A stretch of DNA of 64,000 nt from Dictyostelium firmibasis (lineage: Eukaryota; Evosea; Eumycetozoa; Dictyosteliales; Dictyosteliaceae), in contig CM069765.1 of the NCBI GenBank assembly GCA_036169595.1, forward strand, positions 778,501-842,500, written 5' to 3'. Of this stretch, positions 1 to 12,491 are shown piece after piece. Every line of letters starts with the position of its first letter. Position 1 is the first letter of the stretch. A program made the translations under genes and the position numbers. The notes beneath the pieces were generated by a model, which was given only the letters and a program-made list of their open reading frames with translations, searched no databases and was not told the DNA's origin.

Positions 1-804
1 TAAAAAAAAAATCTATTTTATTTCCAATTTTAATTAGTAATTTTGCATAATGGTAAACATCAAATAATTAATAATAATAAATTTCAAAATAGAAAAAAAA
101 AAAATCGTTAAATCCTTTTTTTATAAATTATTTTTTTTGTTGATGAAAAAATCAGGAAAAAAGTTAAAATGTTTGTTTTTTGCTGTTTTTTTTTTTTTTG
201 CAAGAATTTCAAAAAACAAGATAAAAATATGTTTTTACTTTCTTTTTATTATAAAAAAAACAAATGTAAATTACATTCAACAAATTTTTTTATAATAAAA
301 AGTTATATTTAGACAATAATTTATCATTTTTTATTTTTTTTTTTTTCGAAATAATAATTTTTTTCTTTTTCACACAACTAAATAAAAAAAAATTGTTATT
401 TCGACATAATTTTAATAAATATAATGGCGTCCTTTAAGGTTGATGATAAATTATTTTTTTTTATTATTATGAAATAATTATTTTTATTATTTATTTATTT
501 ATTTATTTCCAGTTAACTGTCAAAAATTTTAAAAAATTCAATTTGTAAATTTGTTCATCACCTAACTTTTTAATTTATTTTTTATAAATATAAAAATAAA
601 TAAAAAATACAAGAAGCAGAATATAATATAAATAAAAAAATATTCTTTAATTAAAAATAAAATTAAAATAACATTAAAAAAAACAAAACTATATATATAA
701 AAAAAATAAAATAAAAAAAACCCAATTTTTAAAAAAATTATTATTAAAACATAATTGGATTTAAAAAGTAAAATACTAAAAATTAAAATTTTTTTTTAAA
801 ATAA
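1..804. other. AT-rich intergenic, no gene seen
   Basis: The stretch is homopolymer A/T tracts and a short ATTT tandem near 484-505. An ATG at 424 opens only a few codons before a weak GTTGAT donor, so I do not call a gene. Confidence 0.6.
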
Positions 805-1085
805 TTGGAACAAATAAACAAAATTGTTGGACAGACAAGGATAGCTGAAAAATTACATAGAAATCCAAAAGTTGGACAAAAAAGTAAAACTCTAAAACAC
901 ATCACTACCTATAATATTTTTTTTTCAAAGAAATTTAAAAAATAATAATTATTTTGGGACGAAAAATATATGTTTGTCTGAAGATATTTAAAATTCTTTT
1001 ACAACTTAAATTGTACCCAGGTAGTTTGAAGACAACATCTAGGAAACGACCGACCACTCCTAATTTGCATTTTTTTCTAAACTAA
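805..1085 (+). pseudogene. Two overlapping decayed coding fragments
   Basis: 805-945 and 954-1085 are short open stretches in different frames that read like real protein rather than AT noise: the first has INKIVGQTRIAEKLHRNPK, the second LYPGSLKTTSRKRPTTPN. Neither starts with a plausible ATG and both use codons (CCG, AGG, CTG, GGA) that are rare in the surrounding spacer. The frame change between them suggests one ancestral coding sequence broken by indels. Family not recognised; a mobile element or an old gene copy are both possible. Confidence 0.35.
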
Positions 1086-1732
1086 ATTTTTAAAAAAAAA
1101 CTAAAAACATATTATATTAAAAAATAAAAAAATTAGAAAAAACCACTATAATTCTTCTTTGGTCACTGTTCATTTCAGCTGTTTTATAGCTTTATTCAAG
1201 TATTATAATTTGTGTTTCTAAATTTAATTCAACATCTTTCAATACATAAAATTATATTACTACACCTATTTCAATTTTCTAATAATAATAATAATAACAA
1301 TAGGTGTTAATATTACTACCCAAATTTACATTGTTATCATTAATTTTTTATAAAATAAGGTGACCAGGTAATTACCAAAATTAGCATATATAAGATAAAT
1401 CTATCAATCACCTAAAGTGGAATAAAAAAATTAAAAAAATTAAAAAAAAATAAAAGTTCTTTTTTTTTTTATTTAAATTAAAAATTTTTTTTTTTTTTTT
1501 CACAAAATTTTATTTACTCAAACAAGTGTTATGAATTATTATTAAAGGTAATTATTTAATTTAAATATTATAAAAATAAAAATAATATTTATATAATAAT
1601 AATAATTATAAATATATTAATTATATAAAATAAAAAATTTTGTAATTTTATCACAGACTTTATTACCGTGTATGTATTTATATATAAAATAAAGCTCAAT
1701 CTTTTTTAAAAAAAAATAAAATAAAATAAAAT
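1086..1732. other. AT-rich intergenic, nothing supported
   Basis: Poly-A/T and AAT-rich spacer with no open reading frame of note on either strand. Confidence 0.6.
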
Positions 1733-1906
1733 TGTGTAGCATCTGATTGTGTGTTGGGTTCAGAATGTATAATCTTAAACGAGGATGAAGTGGGGGTATT
1801 ATTTCGAAGATCTGTAGATAGTGGAGCTATCATGGATCATTAGGGGGCCAAAATAATCAGACACAACATCAACCTACCAAACATATTTCAATACATCAAA
1901 TTCAAG
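1733..1906 (+). pseudogene. Gene relic with in-frame stop
   Basis: A G+C-richer island reads CVLGSECIILNEDEVGVLF and continues to a TAG at 1841-1843, after which the same frame stays open (GGQNNQTQHQPTK) to a GTAATT donor-like site at 1907. The combination of sensible protein, an internal stop and an intact splice-like end points to a broken internal exon. I do not recognise the family. Confidence 0.35.
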
Positions 1907-2098
1907 GTAATTAAAAAAATTAAACAAAATGAAAATCTCAACAACAACAACATAAATCTTATAAAAATCAAATTCAACAATTCTTGGCAAAGTCCGATAA
2001 TTCCAATTCCATAATAGAAACAACATTGAAGTTTAAATAAAAAAAAAAAAATAAAAAAAAATAATAATAATATCAACAAAAACAATAACAAAATGTAA

Positions 2099-2275
2099 TC
2101 ACCATGTTTTTTTTTTTTGTTGTTGTTTTTTGGAAGTCGAGCTTTTTTTCCGGTTGATTATGAGGTATGTTATTTATAAATACATTTCTTCGTGGTATGA
2201 CCTGAGGCTCGGACCAAGGCCACGGAGACTGTGATTCAGCGCAGAACCACTACGTATAGCCTCCATTAATGAGGG
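2099..2275 (-). repeat. tRNA-associated dispersed repeat, copy 1
   Basis: The reverse complement carries blocks GGAGGCTATACGTAGTGG, TTCTGCGCTGAATCA, AGTCTCCGTGGCC, AATCAACCGGAAAAA and GACTTCCAAAAAACAAC. The same blocks in the same order recur at 32948-33110. Both copies lie 3' of a tRNA gene in the tRNA's own orientation (here tRNA-Ile). Copy 1 has about 45 extra bases between the GGCC and CCGG blocks. Position and orientation fit a fragment of a tRNA-targeted retroelement of the TRE type; this is inference, as no reverse transcriptase remains. Confidence 0.65.
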
Positions 2276-2289
2276 TATGGGGCGTATGA

Positions 2290-2299
2290 GAATCGAACC
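2290..2299 (-). promoter_or_regulatory. External B box of tRNA-Ile
   Basis: GGTTCGATTC on the minus strand, 30 nt past the 3' end of tRNA-Ile. D. discoideum tRNA genes are known to carry a second B box downstream of the gene; the other two tRNAs in this window have one at the same spacing. Confidence 0.6.
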
Positions 2300-2329
2300 C
2301 TTGATTAGGTGTACCCTTTCAAAAGTGAT

Positions 2330-2420
2330 TGCTCCATGCGAGGATCGAACTCGCGACCAAAGCATTGCTTTATCATACTGATATATAAGTACTTCACTCT
2401 ACCGACTGAGTTAATAGAGC
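2330..2420 (-). tRNA. tRNA-Ile (UAU) with 18-nt intron
   Basis: Folded by hand: acceptor GCTCTAT/ATGGAGC (7 bp), D stem ACTC/GAGT, T arm GCGAG-TTCGATC-CTCGC and discriminator A. The anticodon stem is AAGTA/TGCTT, but its loop is 25 nt. Removing 18 nt after position 37 leaves the 7-nt loop CTTATAA with anticodon UAU. Eukaryotic tRNA-Ile(UAU) genes usually carry an intron at exactly this site. Length is 91 nt (73 mature plus 18). A TTTT terminator follows within a few bases. Confidence 0.9.
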
Positions 2421-2469
2421 TCACAATGTGAATTGCTGTCGATTTATCAATAATTTATATGTTAAATTT

Positions 2470-2615
2470 GGATGAGGTTATTAAAAAAAAAAAAATTAAG
2501 TCTTGGTCATACCAAGAATTAACGTGGTCACAGAAAAAAAAAATTTTAAATTAAAATAATTAATAAATAAAAACTAGATTCGAACACATCCAATTGGATG
2601 AGGTTATTAAAAAAA
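2470..2615. repeat. Short repeats upstream of tRNA-Ile
   Basis: GGATGAGGTTATTAAAA occurs at 2470 and again at 2596. On the minus strand the second copy forms CCTCATCC...GGATGTGTTCGAATC, which recurs at 32248-32282 upstream of tRNA-Glu in the same orientation relative to the tRNA. It contains a B-box-like GTTCGAATC. Confidence 0.5.
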
Positions 2616-2772
2616 AAATTTATATGTTAAAAATAATTATATGTCAATTAAAAAAAAGAATAACAACTCACCACATTAAAAAAAAAATTTTTTTAATTGA
2701 GACTGTAAATAAAATAAAACAAATAAATCCGGGTTCTATCCCCGAGGAGAAACAGCTTAAACTGTAATATCC

Positions 2773-2819
<47 letters not shown>

Positions 2820-3281
2820 ATATGTCAAAATATTTTTAAAAAAATAATACGATCATATATAAATGTTAAAAAAATAATACGATCATATAAATGTTTTTTC
2901 TCCATAATTATTTATTCCGATAATTAAATTGATTTGTTGTAATTATCGCATTTATTTGGTTTATTTTTTAGGTTGATATTATGTTTAATTTAATGTATTT
3001 AATTTAATGTTTATTTTTAGACTTTACCAAAATTTCAAAATAATTTTCATTATTTTTCACAATCTATTATTTTTTTTATCAACACTATTTATTTTATAAA
3101 AAAAAATTTATTATTATTTTATTTTATAACCAAAATATTTTTATGGTATGACAAAAAAAAAAAGGAAACAGTGTCTCTTAATTTTGCCTTTTCAAATAAA
3201 TGAAAAAAAAAAAAAAAAAAAAAAATAAAAACTTTAGAAAATTATTTTTTTTTTTGAAATTTTTTTTTTTATTCAAAAAAA
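2616..3281. other. Intergenic with tandem duplication and poly-A
   Basis: Holds a poly-A run of about 38 nt (2779-2816) and a two-copy tandem repeat at 2838-2896 built on ATAATACGATCATAT. A B-box-like GGGTTCTATCC near 2733 stands alone without a foldable tRNA. No gene seen. Confidence 0.55.
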
Positions 3282-4799
3282 ATGGATACAGATAATATAA
3301 ATTCCACATTAAACTACTTAACTTATATTGATATACAACCTTATTTATTATATGATGAATCATTTAAAAGGATATTGGAACTTAGTTTATTAAGTAAATC
3401 AATATTTAAATCAACTCAACAAATTATAACACATCAACAACAATTAATAAAATTTTTTCCATCCATCAATACTATATTTAATTATATAAAAGTAACCGAC
3501 TACAAAAATGAAAGAGATTTTATTCACGAGGACCTAATTCAAAGTAAAGAAGAAAGTGATGAAATAGATGAAAAATATGAAAAAACAGAAGAAAATGAAG
3601 AAAATAAAGATATTGAACCAGTTTTAAAAAAACGAAATATAGAATCAAATGATAGTAATGGCAGTGATGATGATAATAAATATGAATATAAATTAATTCA
3701 ATATAAAGATATTAAAAATTTATATTGTAATGGTGGAAAAAGATTCAATAAAAAAACTAAAGAAATTTTATTAGAGAAATTTGGCAATAAATTAAAACAT
3801 GTTATATTAACTAATAGAATTTTCGCAGATTCATACCAAAAGAATCCAACATGTGATGGTTTTTTTAAATTTAATAAACTTAGATTATTTTGGGATCGTG
3901 AAAGTTTTCCATTTTCATACCCTGATGAAAATGAAGATGAAGACACAGATCTCGAAGAAACATTTGAATATTCATTCAATTTCTTAAAAAGATATAAACC
4001 AAAGGATATTAAAATTGAAACCACATATAGCGATATGGAATTACAGATAAAAAGTTTAGAAAAAATCTTAAAATGTAAATCAATTGAAAAAATTAAATTT
4101 GGTTATCATGATACACCATCATTATTCTTTAAACAAATAATTACATGTAAACCACCACCATCAATTAAATCACTTAAAGTTAGATTAGTTGTTGGTGATG
4201 AAGACGATGATGATAATGACGATAACAATAATGAAGAAGCCGATAGTGAAAAAAATGATAAAATGGTTGGTAAACTATTTCAAGATTGTGAATTTCCTAA
4301 CAATACAACATTAAAGGAATTAATTTTATTGGATACTATAAATTTTACTATTAGAAAAAATCCATCATATTTATTAGAATCATTGATTGGTAATAAAACA
4401 TTAACAACATTAGGATTAACAGAATTTGAACTTTGGGGTGAAAATTCCACTGTTGAAATAAAGGAATTTTCATCGAGACTATCACCACTATTAAAGATAC
4501 CAACAATTACAACATTACATTGTCAACTGGGTTCATTGATTACTTTTCTTCAACATTGTAATGAAAATCCAATGATCAAAACTCTAATGATCACAAAAGG
4601 TTTTAATAATAGAAGATCTGATAGTCAGTCATATTATGATGATTATAAAATTCAATTCATTTCAAACTTTTTCAAAGAAAACAAATCATTAGAAAAACTT
4701 GTAATCAAAGAGAAATACTTTAAACAACTATTAGAAATATTTAATAATAGTGGTAGTAAAATAATTATTAAATTCATGAAAAAAAAAAAAAAATATTAA
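3282..4799 (+). CDS. Hypothetical protein with degenerate LRR-like repeats
   Basis: Intronless 505-residue protein; ATG follows an A-run typical of Dictyostelium starts. No signal peptide or membrane span. Residues ~80-130 and ~305-325 are acidic low-complexity linkers. Between and after them are spaced leucine/isoleucine motifs such as SIEKIKF, SIKSLKVRL, TLKELILLD, TLTTLGLTEFEL and TITTLHC, resembling the irregular leucine-rich repeats of large Dictyostelium families of unknown function. The N-terminus (LLYDESFKRILELSLLSKSIF) could be a divergent F-box-like helix pair, but I cannot confirm this. No catalytic motif is visible. The gene converges on the next gene, about 75 bp away. Confidence 0.8.
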   Translation: MDTDNINSTLNYLTYIDIQPYLLYDESFKRILELSLLSKSIFKSTQQIITHQQQLIKFFPSINTIFNYIKVTDYKNERDFIHEDLIQSKEESDEIDEKYEKTEENEENKDIEPVLKKRNIESNDSNGSDDDNKYEYKLIQYKDIKNLYCNGGKRFNKKTKEILLEKFGNKLKHVILTNRIFADSYQKNPTCDGFFKFNKLRLFWDRESFPFSYPDENEDEDTDLEETFEYSFNFLKRYKPKDIKIETTYSDMELQIKSLEKILKCKSIEKIKFGYHDTPSLFFKQIITCKPPPSIKSLKVRLVVGDEDDDDNDDNNNEEADSEKNDKMVGKLFQDCEFPNNTTLKELILLDTINFTIRKNPSYLLESLIGNKTLTTLGLTEFELWGENSTVEIKEFSSRLSPLLKIPTITTLHCQLGSLITFLQHCNENPMIKTLMITKGFNNRRSDSQSYYDDYKIQFISNFFKENKSLEKLVIKEKYFKQLLEIFNNSGSKIIIKFMKKKKKY

Positions 4800-4873
4800 A
4801 TTTAAAAATAATAATAAAAATTAACACTATAGTAAAATTTTAATACAATACATTAAAACAATTGTTTGAAAAT

Positions 4874-5635
<762 letters not shown>

Positions 5636-5820
5636 TTTAAAAAATATTTGAAAAAAAAAAAAAAAAAAAAAAAAAAACCACAACACAAATTTAAAAAATT
5701 AAAAAATGAATAAAAGAAATTTTTTTTTTTTTCCTTTTGAGATTTACTTATTTTTTTATTTTATTTTTTTTTTTTTTTTTCAATTAATATATTTTTTATA
5801 AAAATAGGAAATATAATAAC

Positions 5821-6775
5821 TTAAATCCTGTGGATCATAACATTAAAAATATTTTCCATTTCAAAATTATTTAATAACTCCAAGGTATTTAAATCATATA
5901 TTCTAAAAAGAATACTGTCTGGATTTGAATCATTGGTGACTGAAGCAACAATCAAACCACTATTATTAAGAGTTGTACTGAATGGTGGGAATGATTGATT
6001 AAAAGACCCAGGGGCCATTTTAAATGATTTTTTTTGAATACAATTTGGTGAGGTTGAGCTATCACCAATTATATCAAGTTGGCAAATAGTAACTTCACTA
6101 AATTGTTTATTGGATTGAAGTATATTTGGTGCTAAAACAAAAAATGATGTATATTCAGCAGATTTTAAACAGGTGATATTTGAAAATAATTTTTGATTCT
6201 CATTTGGATCATCAATGTCAAGTACAATTAGATTAGTTGTTCAATATTTGAAGCTGGTGAAATTGAATAAACAATATTTTGATCTAAAATAAACTACGGA
6301 TAGGGAACCTTGTGAAAAATTACCTGCATTCATTTTATAAATATTACTTGAACCATTGGTGAATGTATATTCAACAATACCAAGATAATCGTCCTGTACC
6401 CTTGAAATCAATGATTGCATTGCCATATATGCATTACTTTGATAAAAAATATATGGTTGGATACTCTATGCAATTTCCCCACTCTGTAATTAAAAATAAA
6501 TTTTTTTTTTTTTTTTTAAATTATTAAAATACTTCGAAAATAAAATAATTTACCTGATTTTGGTCTTCATTAAAACTTAATATTGAACCCATTACATAAT
6601 CACTTGAAAATATCATTGAATGATTACCATTGGTATCAAAAACTTGGAGGAGTTGACCTTGACCTGGTTTTGGGTAATTTTCAATTGTGAATGCATAAAC
6701 GTAATAATCACTATCAGATTTTATTTCTTTTGAATTAAATGAATATGATATTGATAATATTAAAAAAGTTTTCAT
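5821..6775 (-). pseudogene. Decayed secreted-protein gene, two in-frame stops
   Basis: Exon 1 (6554-6775) encodes MKTFLILSISYSF, a signal peptide, then SDYYVYAFTIENYPKPGQG. A GTAAAT donor and TTACAG acceptor bracket an intron of about 70 bp. Exon 2 continues in phase to 5821 but meets TAG at about 6468 and TGA at 6241. Around the second stop the +1 frame reads better (LDQNIVYSISPASNIEQ), implying two compensating indels. The rest is clean (TNLIVLDIDDPNENQKLFSN). Intact splice sites with broken frames indicate recent loss. No family recognised. Assembly error is the alternative. Confidence 0.65.
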
Positions 6776-7119
6776 TTCTTTTTTTCTTAATTTTTTTTAT
6801 ATTTTTAAAAAAATATAATTAATGATTTAAAAAAAAAACCATCACATTTAAACAAAAAAAAAAATTTTCGTTCAATAAAAAAATCTTTTAGATATTTAAA
6901 AAAAATCTGGTTTTTTTAAATCTTTTCAAATATTTGAGTAAAACAGATAATGAAAGAAAATTTTATAGAAAATTTTCTTTTTAAAAAAAAAAAAAATAGA
7001 ATTAAAGTCGGTGATGGTATTTTTGCAAATACCTATTTTGTGAAATTTCCCCACTTTGATTTTTTTTTTTTTTTTTTTTTTGTTTTTTTTGTTTTTTTTG
7101 TTTTATTAAAAAAAAAAAA

Positions 7120-7524
7120 ATGGATAAAAATTCAATAATTCGTATTGCAAGACCAACAGATAATTTGGATATAATTAGAGATCAATATTTAAATGGATTA
7201 GGATTTAAAATATTATTTCAATTTGAAGATCATGAAGGATTTGATGGTGTAATAATTGGGCATGAAAACCAACTATATCACTTAGAATTTACGCATCATC
7301 GAGGTGTTACTGTTGGAAAATCACCAACAAAAGATCATTTATTGGCATTTTATATCGCCGATAAAGATGAATATGATAGTCAATGTAAAAAAATGTTAGA
7401 TGCAGGTTTTATTAAAGTTGTATCATATAATCCATATTGGGATTTAAATGGTTCAACTTATGAAGACATTGATGGTTATCGTATAGTTTTAGCAAATATT
7501 TCATTTGGAAAAAATAATAGCTAA
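7120..7524 (+). CDS. VOC / glyoxalase-fold family protein
   Basis: 134-residue intronless cytosolic protein with the beta-alpha-beta-beta-beta pattern of vicinal-oxygen-chelate proteins: RIARPTDNLDIIRDQYLNGL and GFKILFQFEDH, then IIGHENQLYHLEFTHH, and a second half with LLAFYIADKDEYD and NGSTYEDIDGYRIVL. The closing motif (G..Y.D.DG..IVL) is characteristic of YycE-like small VOC proteins of bacteria. Candidate metal ligands are the His/Glu of YHLEF and the acidic residues near the end. Substrate unknown. The lack of introns and the bacterial-type architecture allow old lateral transfer, but base composition is normal for this genome. Confidence 0.8.
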   Translation: MDKNSIIRIARPTDNLDIIRDQYLNGLGFKILFQFEDHEGFDGVIIGHENQLYHLEFTHHRGVTVGKSPTKDHLLAFYIADKDEYDSQCKKMLDAGFIKVVSYNPYWDLNGSTYEDIDGYRIVLANISFGKNNS

Positions 7525-7689
7525 TCAATTTTTTTTTTTTTTTTTTTTGTATCTATATAATATTTAATAAATCAATTTTAAAATTAAAAAAAAGGAATAA
7601 TATAATTATAGAGATTTAAAAACAAAATAAAAATATATTTTTTTTTAAAAGTTTTTTTTTTTATTTACTATTTTTAATTATTTAAAAAT

Positions 7690-9926
<2,237 letters not shown>

Positions 9927-10496
9927 TTTATATTCAAACAAAGAAACAAAATTTAATATAAAAAAAAACTATATGAAAGTGTGCTTTAAAGTTTTGAAAT
10001 GAAATAAAATAAAAAAAAAAAAAATTTTCGTTTTTTGGAATGAAAAAAAAAAAAATTAAATAAAAAAAAAAAAATTAAAAATAAAAAAAATAAAAAATTT
10101 ACAAAAATTAAAAAATTTTAATTGTTCCACGCTTTATTTACGTGACGATCAATGAAAAATATGAAAAAAAACGAGTAAAAACATAAGAAAGTTAAGGGAG
10201 AAAAAAAAAACTATATACAATTATTGACTCAAAAAAACCTACAATCTATAAGTGTATGGTTTTTTGAGGTAAAATCTTACTAAATTGTAACCGAATGAAC
10301 TCCTTTTTTTTTTTTTTTTTTTTTTGCAAAAAAAAATGAAATTCAAAAAAAAAAAGATTACGGAATTTCAAAAACTTTTGTATGAAATTTCATTAGATTT
10401 TTTTTTAATTTTCTTTTTTTTTTACGAAACCAACTTTTTTTTTTTTTTTTTTTGAAATTCAATTTTTAACTAATATGGTAATTTTTTTTTTGAATG
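9927..10496. other. Intergenic, promoter side of mhsp70
   Basis: A/T tracts dominate. 10128-10260 is slightly less AT-rich, but I see no open frame or recognised element. Confidence 0.5.
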
Positions 10497-10580
10497 GGGT
10501 TAATTGTGTATGAAAATTAATATCAAAGGTATTCCTTTGGTTAAAGAAAATATTTGATTTTTTGTGGTTGTATTTAACCC
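10497..10580 (+). ncRNA. Candidate structured RNA element
   Basis: GGGTTAA (10497-10503) pairs perfectly with TTAACCC (10574-10580). Inside lies a perfect hairpin CAAAGG-TATT-CCTTTG (10524-10539). The block is richer in G+C than the surrounding T-tracts and sits between two divergently controlled genes. I find none of the class I RNA hallmarks I know and no snRNA match, so the call rests on pairing alone. Confidence 0.25.
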
Positions 10581-10873
10581 TATCTCTCTCTACATATTTA
10601 GAGATTGGCTGGATGAGTTAGCACTAAAGTTTTCATTAAATATGATTTTACAAACTATTTAACTGAAAATATATAAACAAAGTGAAAAGGTAATAATAAC
10701 AAAATCTTTTTTTTTTATATTTTTTTTTTTTTTATTTTTTTTTTTTTAATTTTAAATTTTGGTGAGGGATATGAATAAATACAATCAAAATTTAAATTGA
10801 CCAATTATTGTTTTTATACAGAAACAAAACGAAAATTTATCATTGTGTGAATGAAAATAATTAATTTCCAAAT

Positions 10874-11362
10874 TTAGTTTTCGGCTTGGTTTTCTGGGCA
10901 AGCTTTGGCGATGTGACCTATTTGGTTACATTTGTAACATTTTGGAGCTTCACGACCTTGACCTTTGGAGTTTGGTGATGAACAATCTTTGGAGAAGTGA
11001 CCAATACCACCACAGTTGTAACATTTGCTATCTCTACCTCTTCTACAGTCTCTAGCAAAATGACCAAAATTGTTGCATTGATAACATTTAATTGGTTCTT
11101 TCTTTTCAAAGTTTGGTTGTGGGTTTTGTGGACATTCACGGCTTAAATGGCCAACAACGTTACAACTATAGTTTTATAAAAAAAAAAAATAATTATAATA
11201 TTAATACATGAAATAGAGAAAAAAAAAAAAAAAGGTATTCTATTTAAATACACACACGTAACAAGCACGGTCACCTGATGGTTTATCGTTCTTTGGGCAA
11301 TTACGTGATAAGTGACCAACTTCTTTACATGTGTAACAACTCTTTTCTTTGATTTCTGACAT
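10874..11362 (-). CDS. CNBP-like protein with five CCHC zinc knuckles
   Basis: Two exons, 11256-11362 and 10874-11165; 132 residues. The intron splits the second knuckle; joining at GT|GTGTGT and CTATAG restores it as CYVCNVVGHLSREC. The protein is five CX2CX4HX4C knuckles in a row (CYTCKEVGHLSRNC, the split one, CYQCNNFGHFARDC, CYNCGGIGHFSKDC, CYKCNQIGHIAKAC) with short basic or serine linkers and an acidic tail. This is the architecture of CNBP/Gis2, which bind single-stranded G-rich RNA or DNA and affect mRNA translation. Seven knuckles are usual in CNBP, so this is a short member. Coding sequence is comparatively GC-rich, suggesting strong expression. Confidence 0.9.
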
Positions 11363-11586
11363 TTTGTTAAATACTGTAAATAATAGTTTTTGGTGTTAGT
11401 AAAAAAACGATAAATATTTATTTTTTTTATTTTTTTTATTTTTTTTTTGTTTTTTGAAAATTTTTGAGAGGTGAAAATGAAGAGAGAAAAAAAAAATAGA
11501 CGAAAGTTAACGGAAAATAAAATAAAAAAACAAAAAAACAACTAACAGATTATTTTATTTCTATTATGTCATCAAATTTCTTTTTT

Positions 11587-11620
<34 letters not shown>

Positions 11621-11802
11621 TTGTTTTTTTTTCAAACTTCACAAAACGAAACACATAATATTTTATTGTTATTGGTTATTTCTATTTAGATTTCTTTTTT
11701 TTTTATTTTTTTTATTTTATTGTTTTATCGATTTGATATTTCATATCGATCATTTATTTGTTTCTTTTGATTTTTTTTATTTCTTTTAAAATTTAATTTT
11801 CA

Positions 11803-11857
11803 TTAATTACCTTCTTTCTCTACTGTTTGAATAACCTTCGCTCTTCCTACTGCTAAC

Positions 11858-11859
<2 letters not shown>
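11803..11859 (-). CDS. Orphan terminal exon
   Basis: A clean TTTTTAG acceptor is followed by 18 codons KLAVGRAKVIQTVEKEGN and TAA. The peptide is protein-like and unlike the homopolymer spacer. I could not find the upstream exon: candidate pieces lie in the GC-richer block 12090-12340 but no phase-consistent join convinced me. It may be the 3' end of a small gene or a relic. Confidence 0.25.
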
Positions 11860-11942
<83 letters not shown>

Positions 11943-12491
11943 AAAAAAAAATATAAATATAAAAATAAAATAAAATTTTTATTATTGTGTGTTTTCAATT
12001 TATAAAATTTTTAAATAAAATTTTTTTTTTTTTTTTTGAAATATGAGAAATACCATATTCCTTTAAAAAGAGAAGTCCATGATTATAATAATTTTTGTAG
12101 AACCAAAAAAAAAATATTGGATGTTATCAAATATTGGAAATAGATCTATAAACCCTATCTCGGTGAGGACATCGTGATAATTTCATTTGGTTCAAATTTT
12201 ACCTTCACAATTTTCTACTCTTACCCGTACAAAGGAAGCAAATTAATCTCTTCCTATGGAATTTATTTTTTTTTATTTTAAAATTAAAAAAAAAAAAATT
12301 TCCGATTTTTGTTGTCCTCATTATGATAAATTTTTGCTTTGGAAAAAAAAAATCTTTTTTATTTTTTTTTTTTATTTTTTTTATTTTTTTTTTTTTCAAC
12401 TGATACCAAATGATTTTTTTTTTTTTTATATTTTTTTTTATATTTTTTTTCAAATAGGAATAATTAAAAAATAATAAGAATTACTTAATTT
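11860..12491. other. Intergenic with unexplained GC-richer block
   Basis: 12020-12330 contains segments such as CCTATCTCGGTGAGGACATC and TACCCGTACAAAGGAAGC that stand out from the T-tracts on both sides. No long frame is open on either strand. It may hold exons of the small minus-strand gene ending at 11803, an RNA gene, or promoter sequence of the RhoGEF gene. Confidence 0.4.

Noticed and set aside
424-530. ATGGCGTCCTTTAAG with a downstream TTTCCAG acceptor, possible tiny spliced gene
   Set aside because: The donor would be GTTGAT, atypical here, and the joined product is only about a dozen codons.
1888-2091. Minus-strand ORF rich in Leu/Phe
   Set aside because: It is the reverse reading of A-rich and CAA-rich spacer; no start context or domain.
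2733-2750. Stand-alone B-box-like GGGTTCTATCC
   Set aside because: One mismatch in the core (TTCTA for TTCGA) and no A box or cloverleaf nearby.
3178-3363. Minus-strand ORF over the start of the 505-residue gene
   Set aside because: Mostly translated homopolymer and antisense to a better-supported gene.
6950-7138. ORF overlapping the VOC gene start
   Set aside because: Poly-Lys and poly-Phe from A/T tracts; the VOC frame is conserved and starts with its own ATG.
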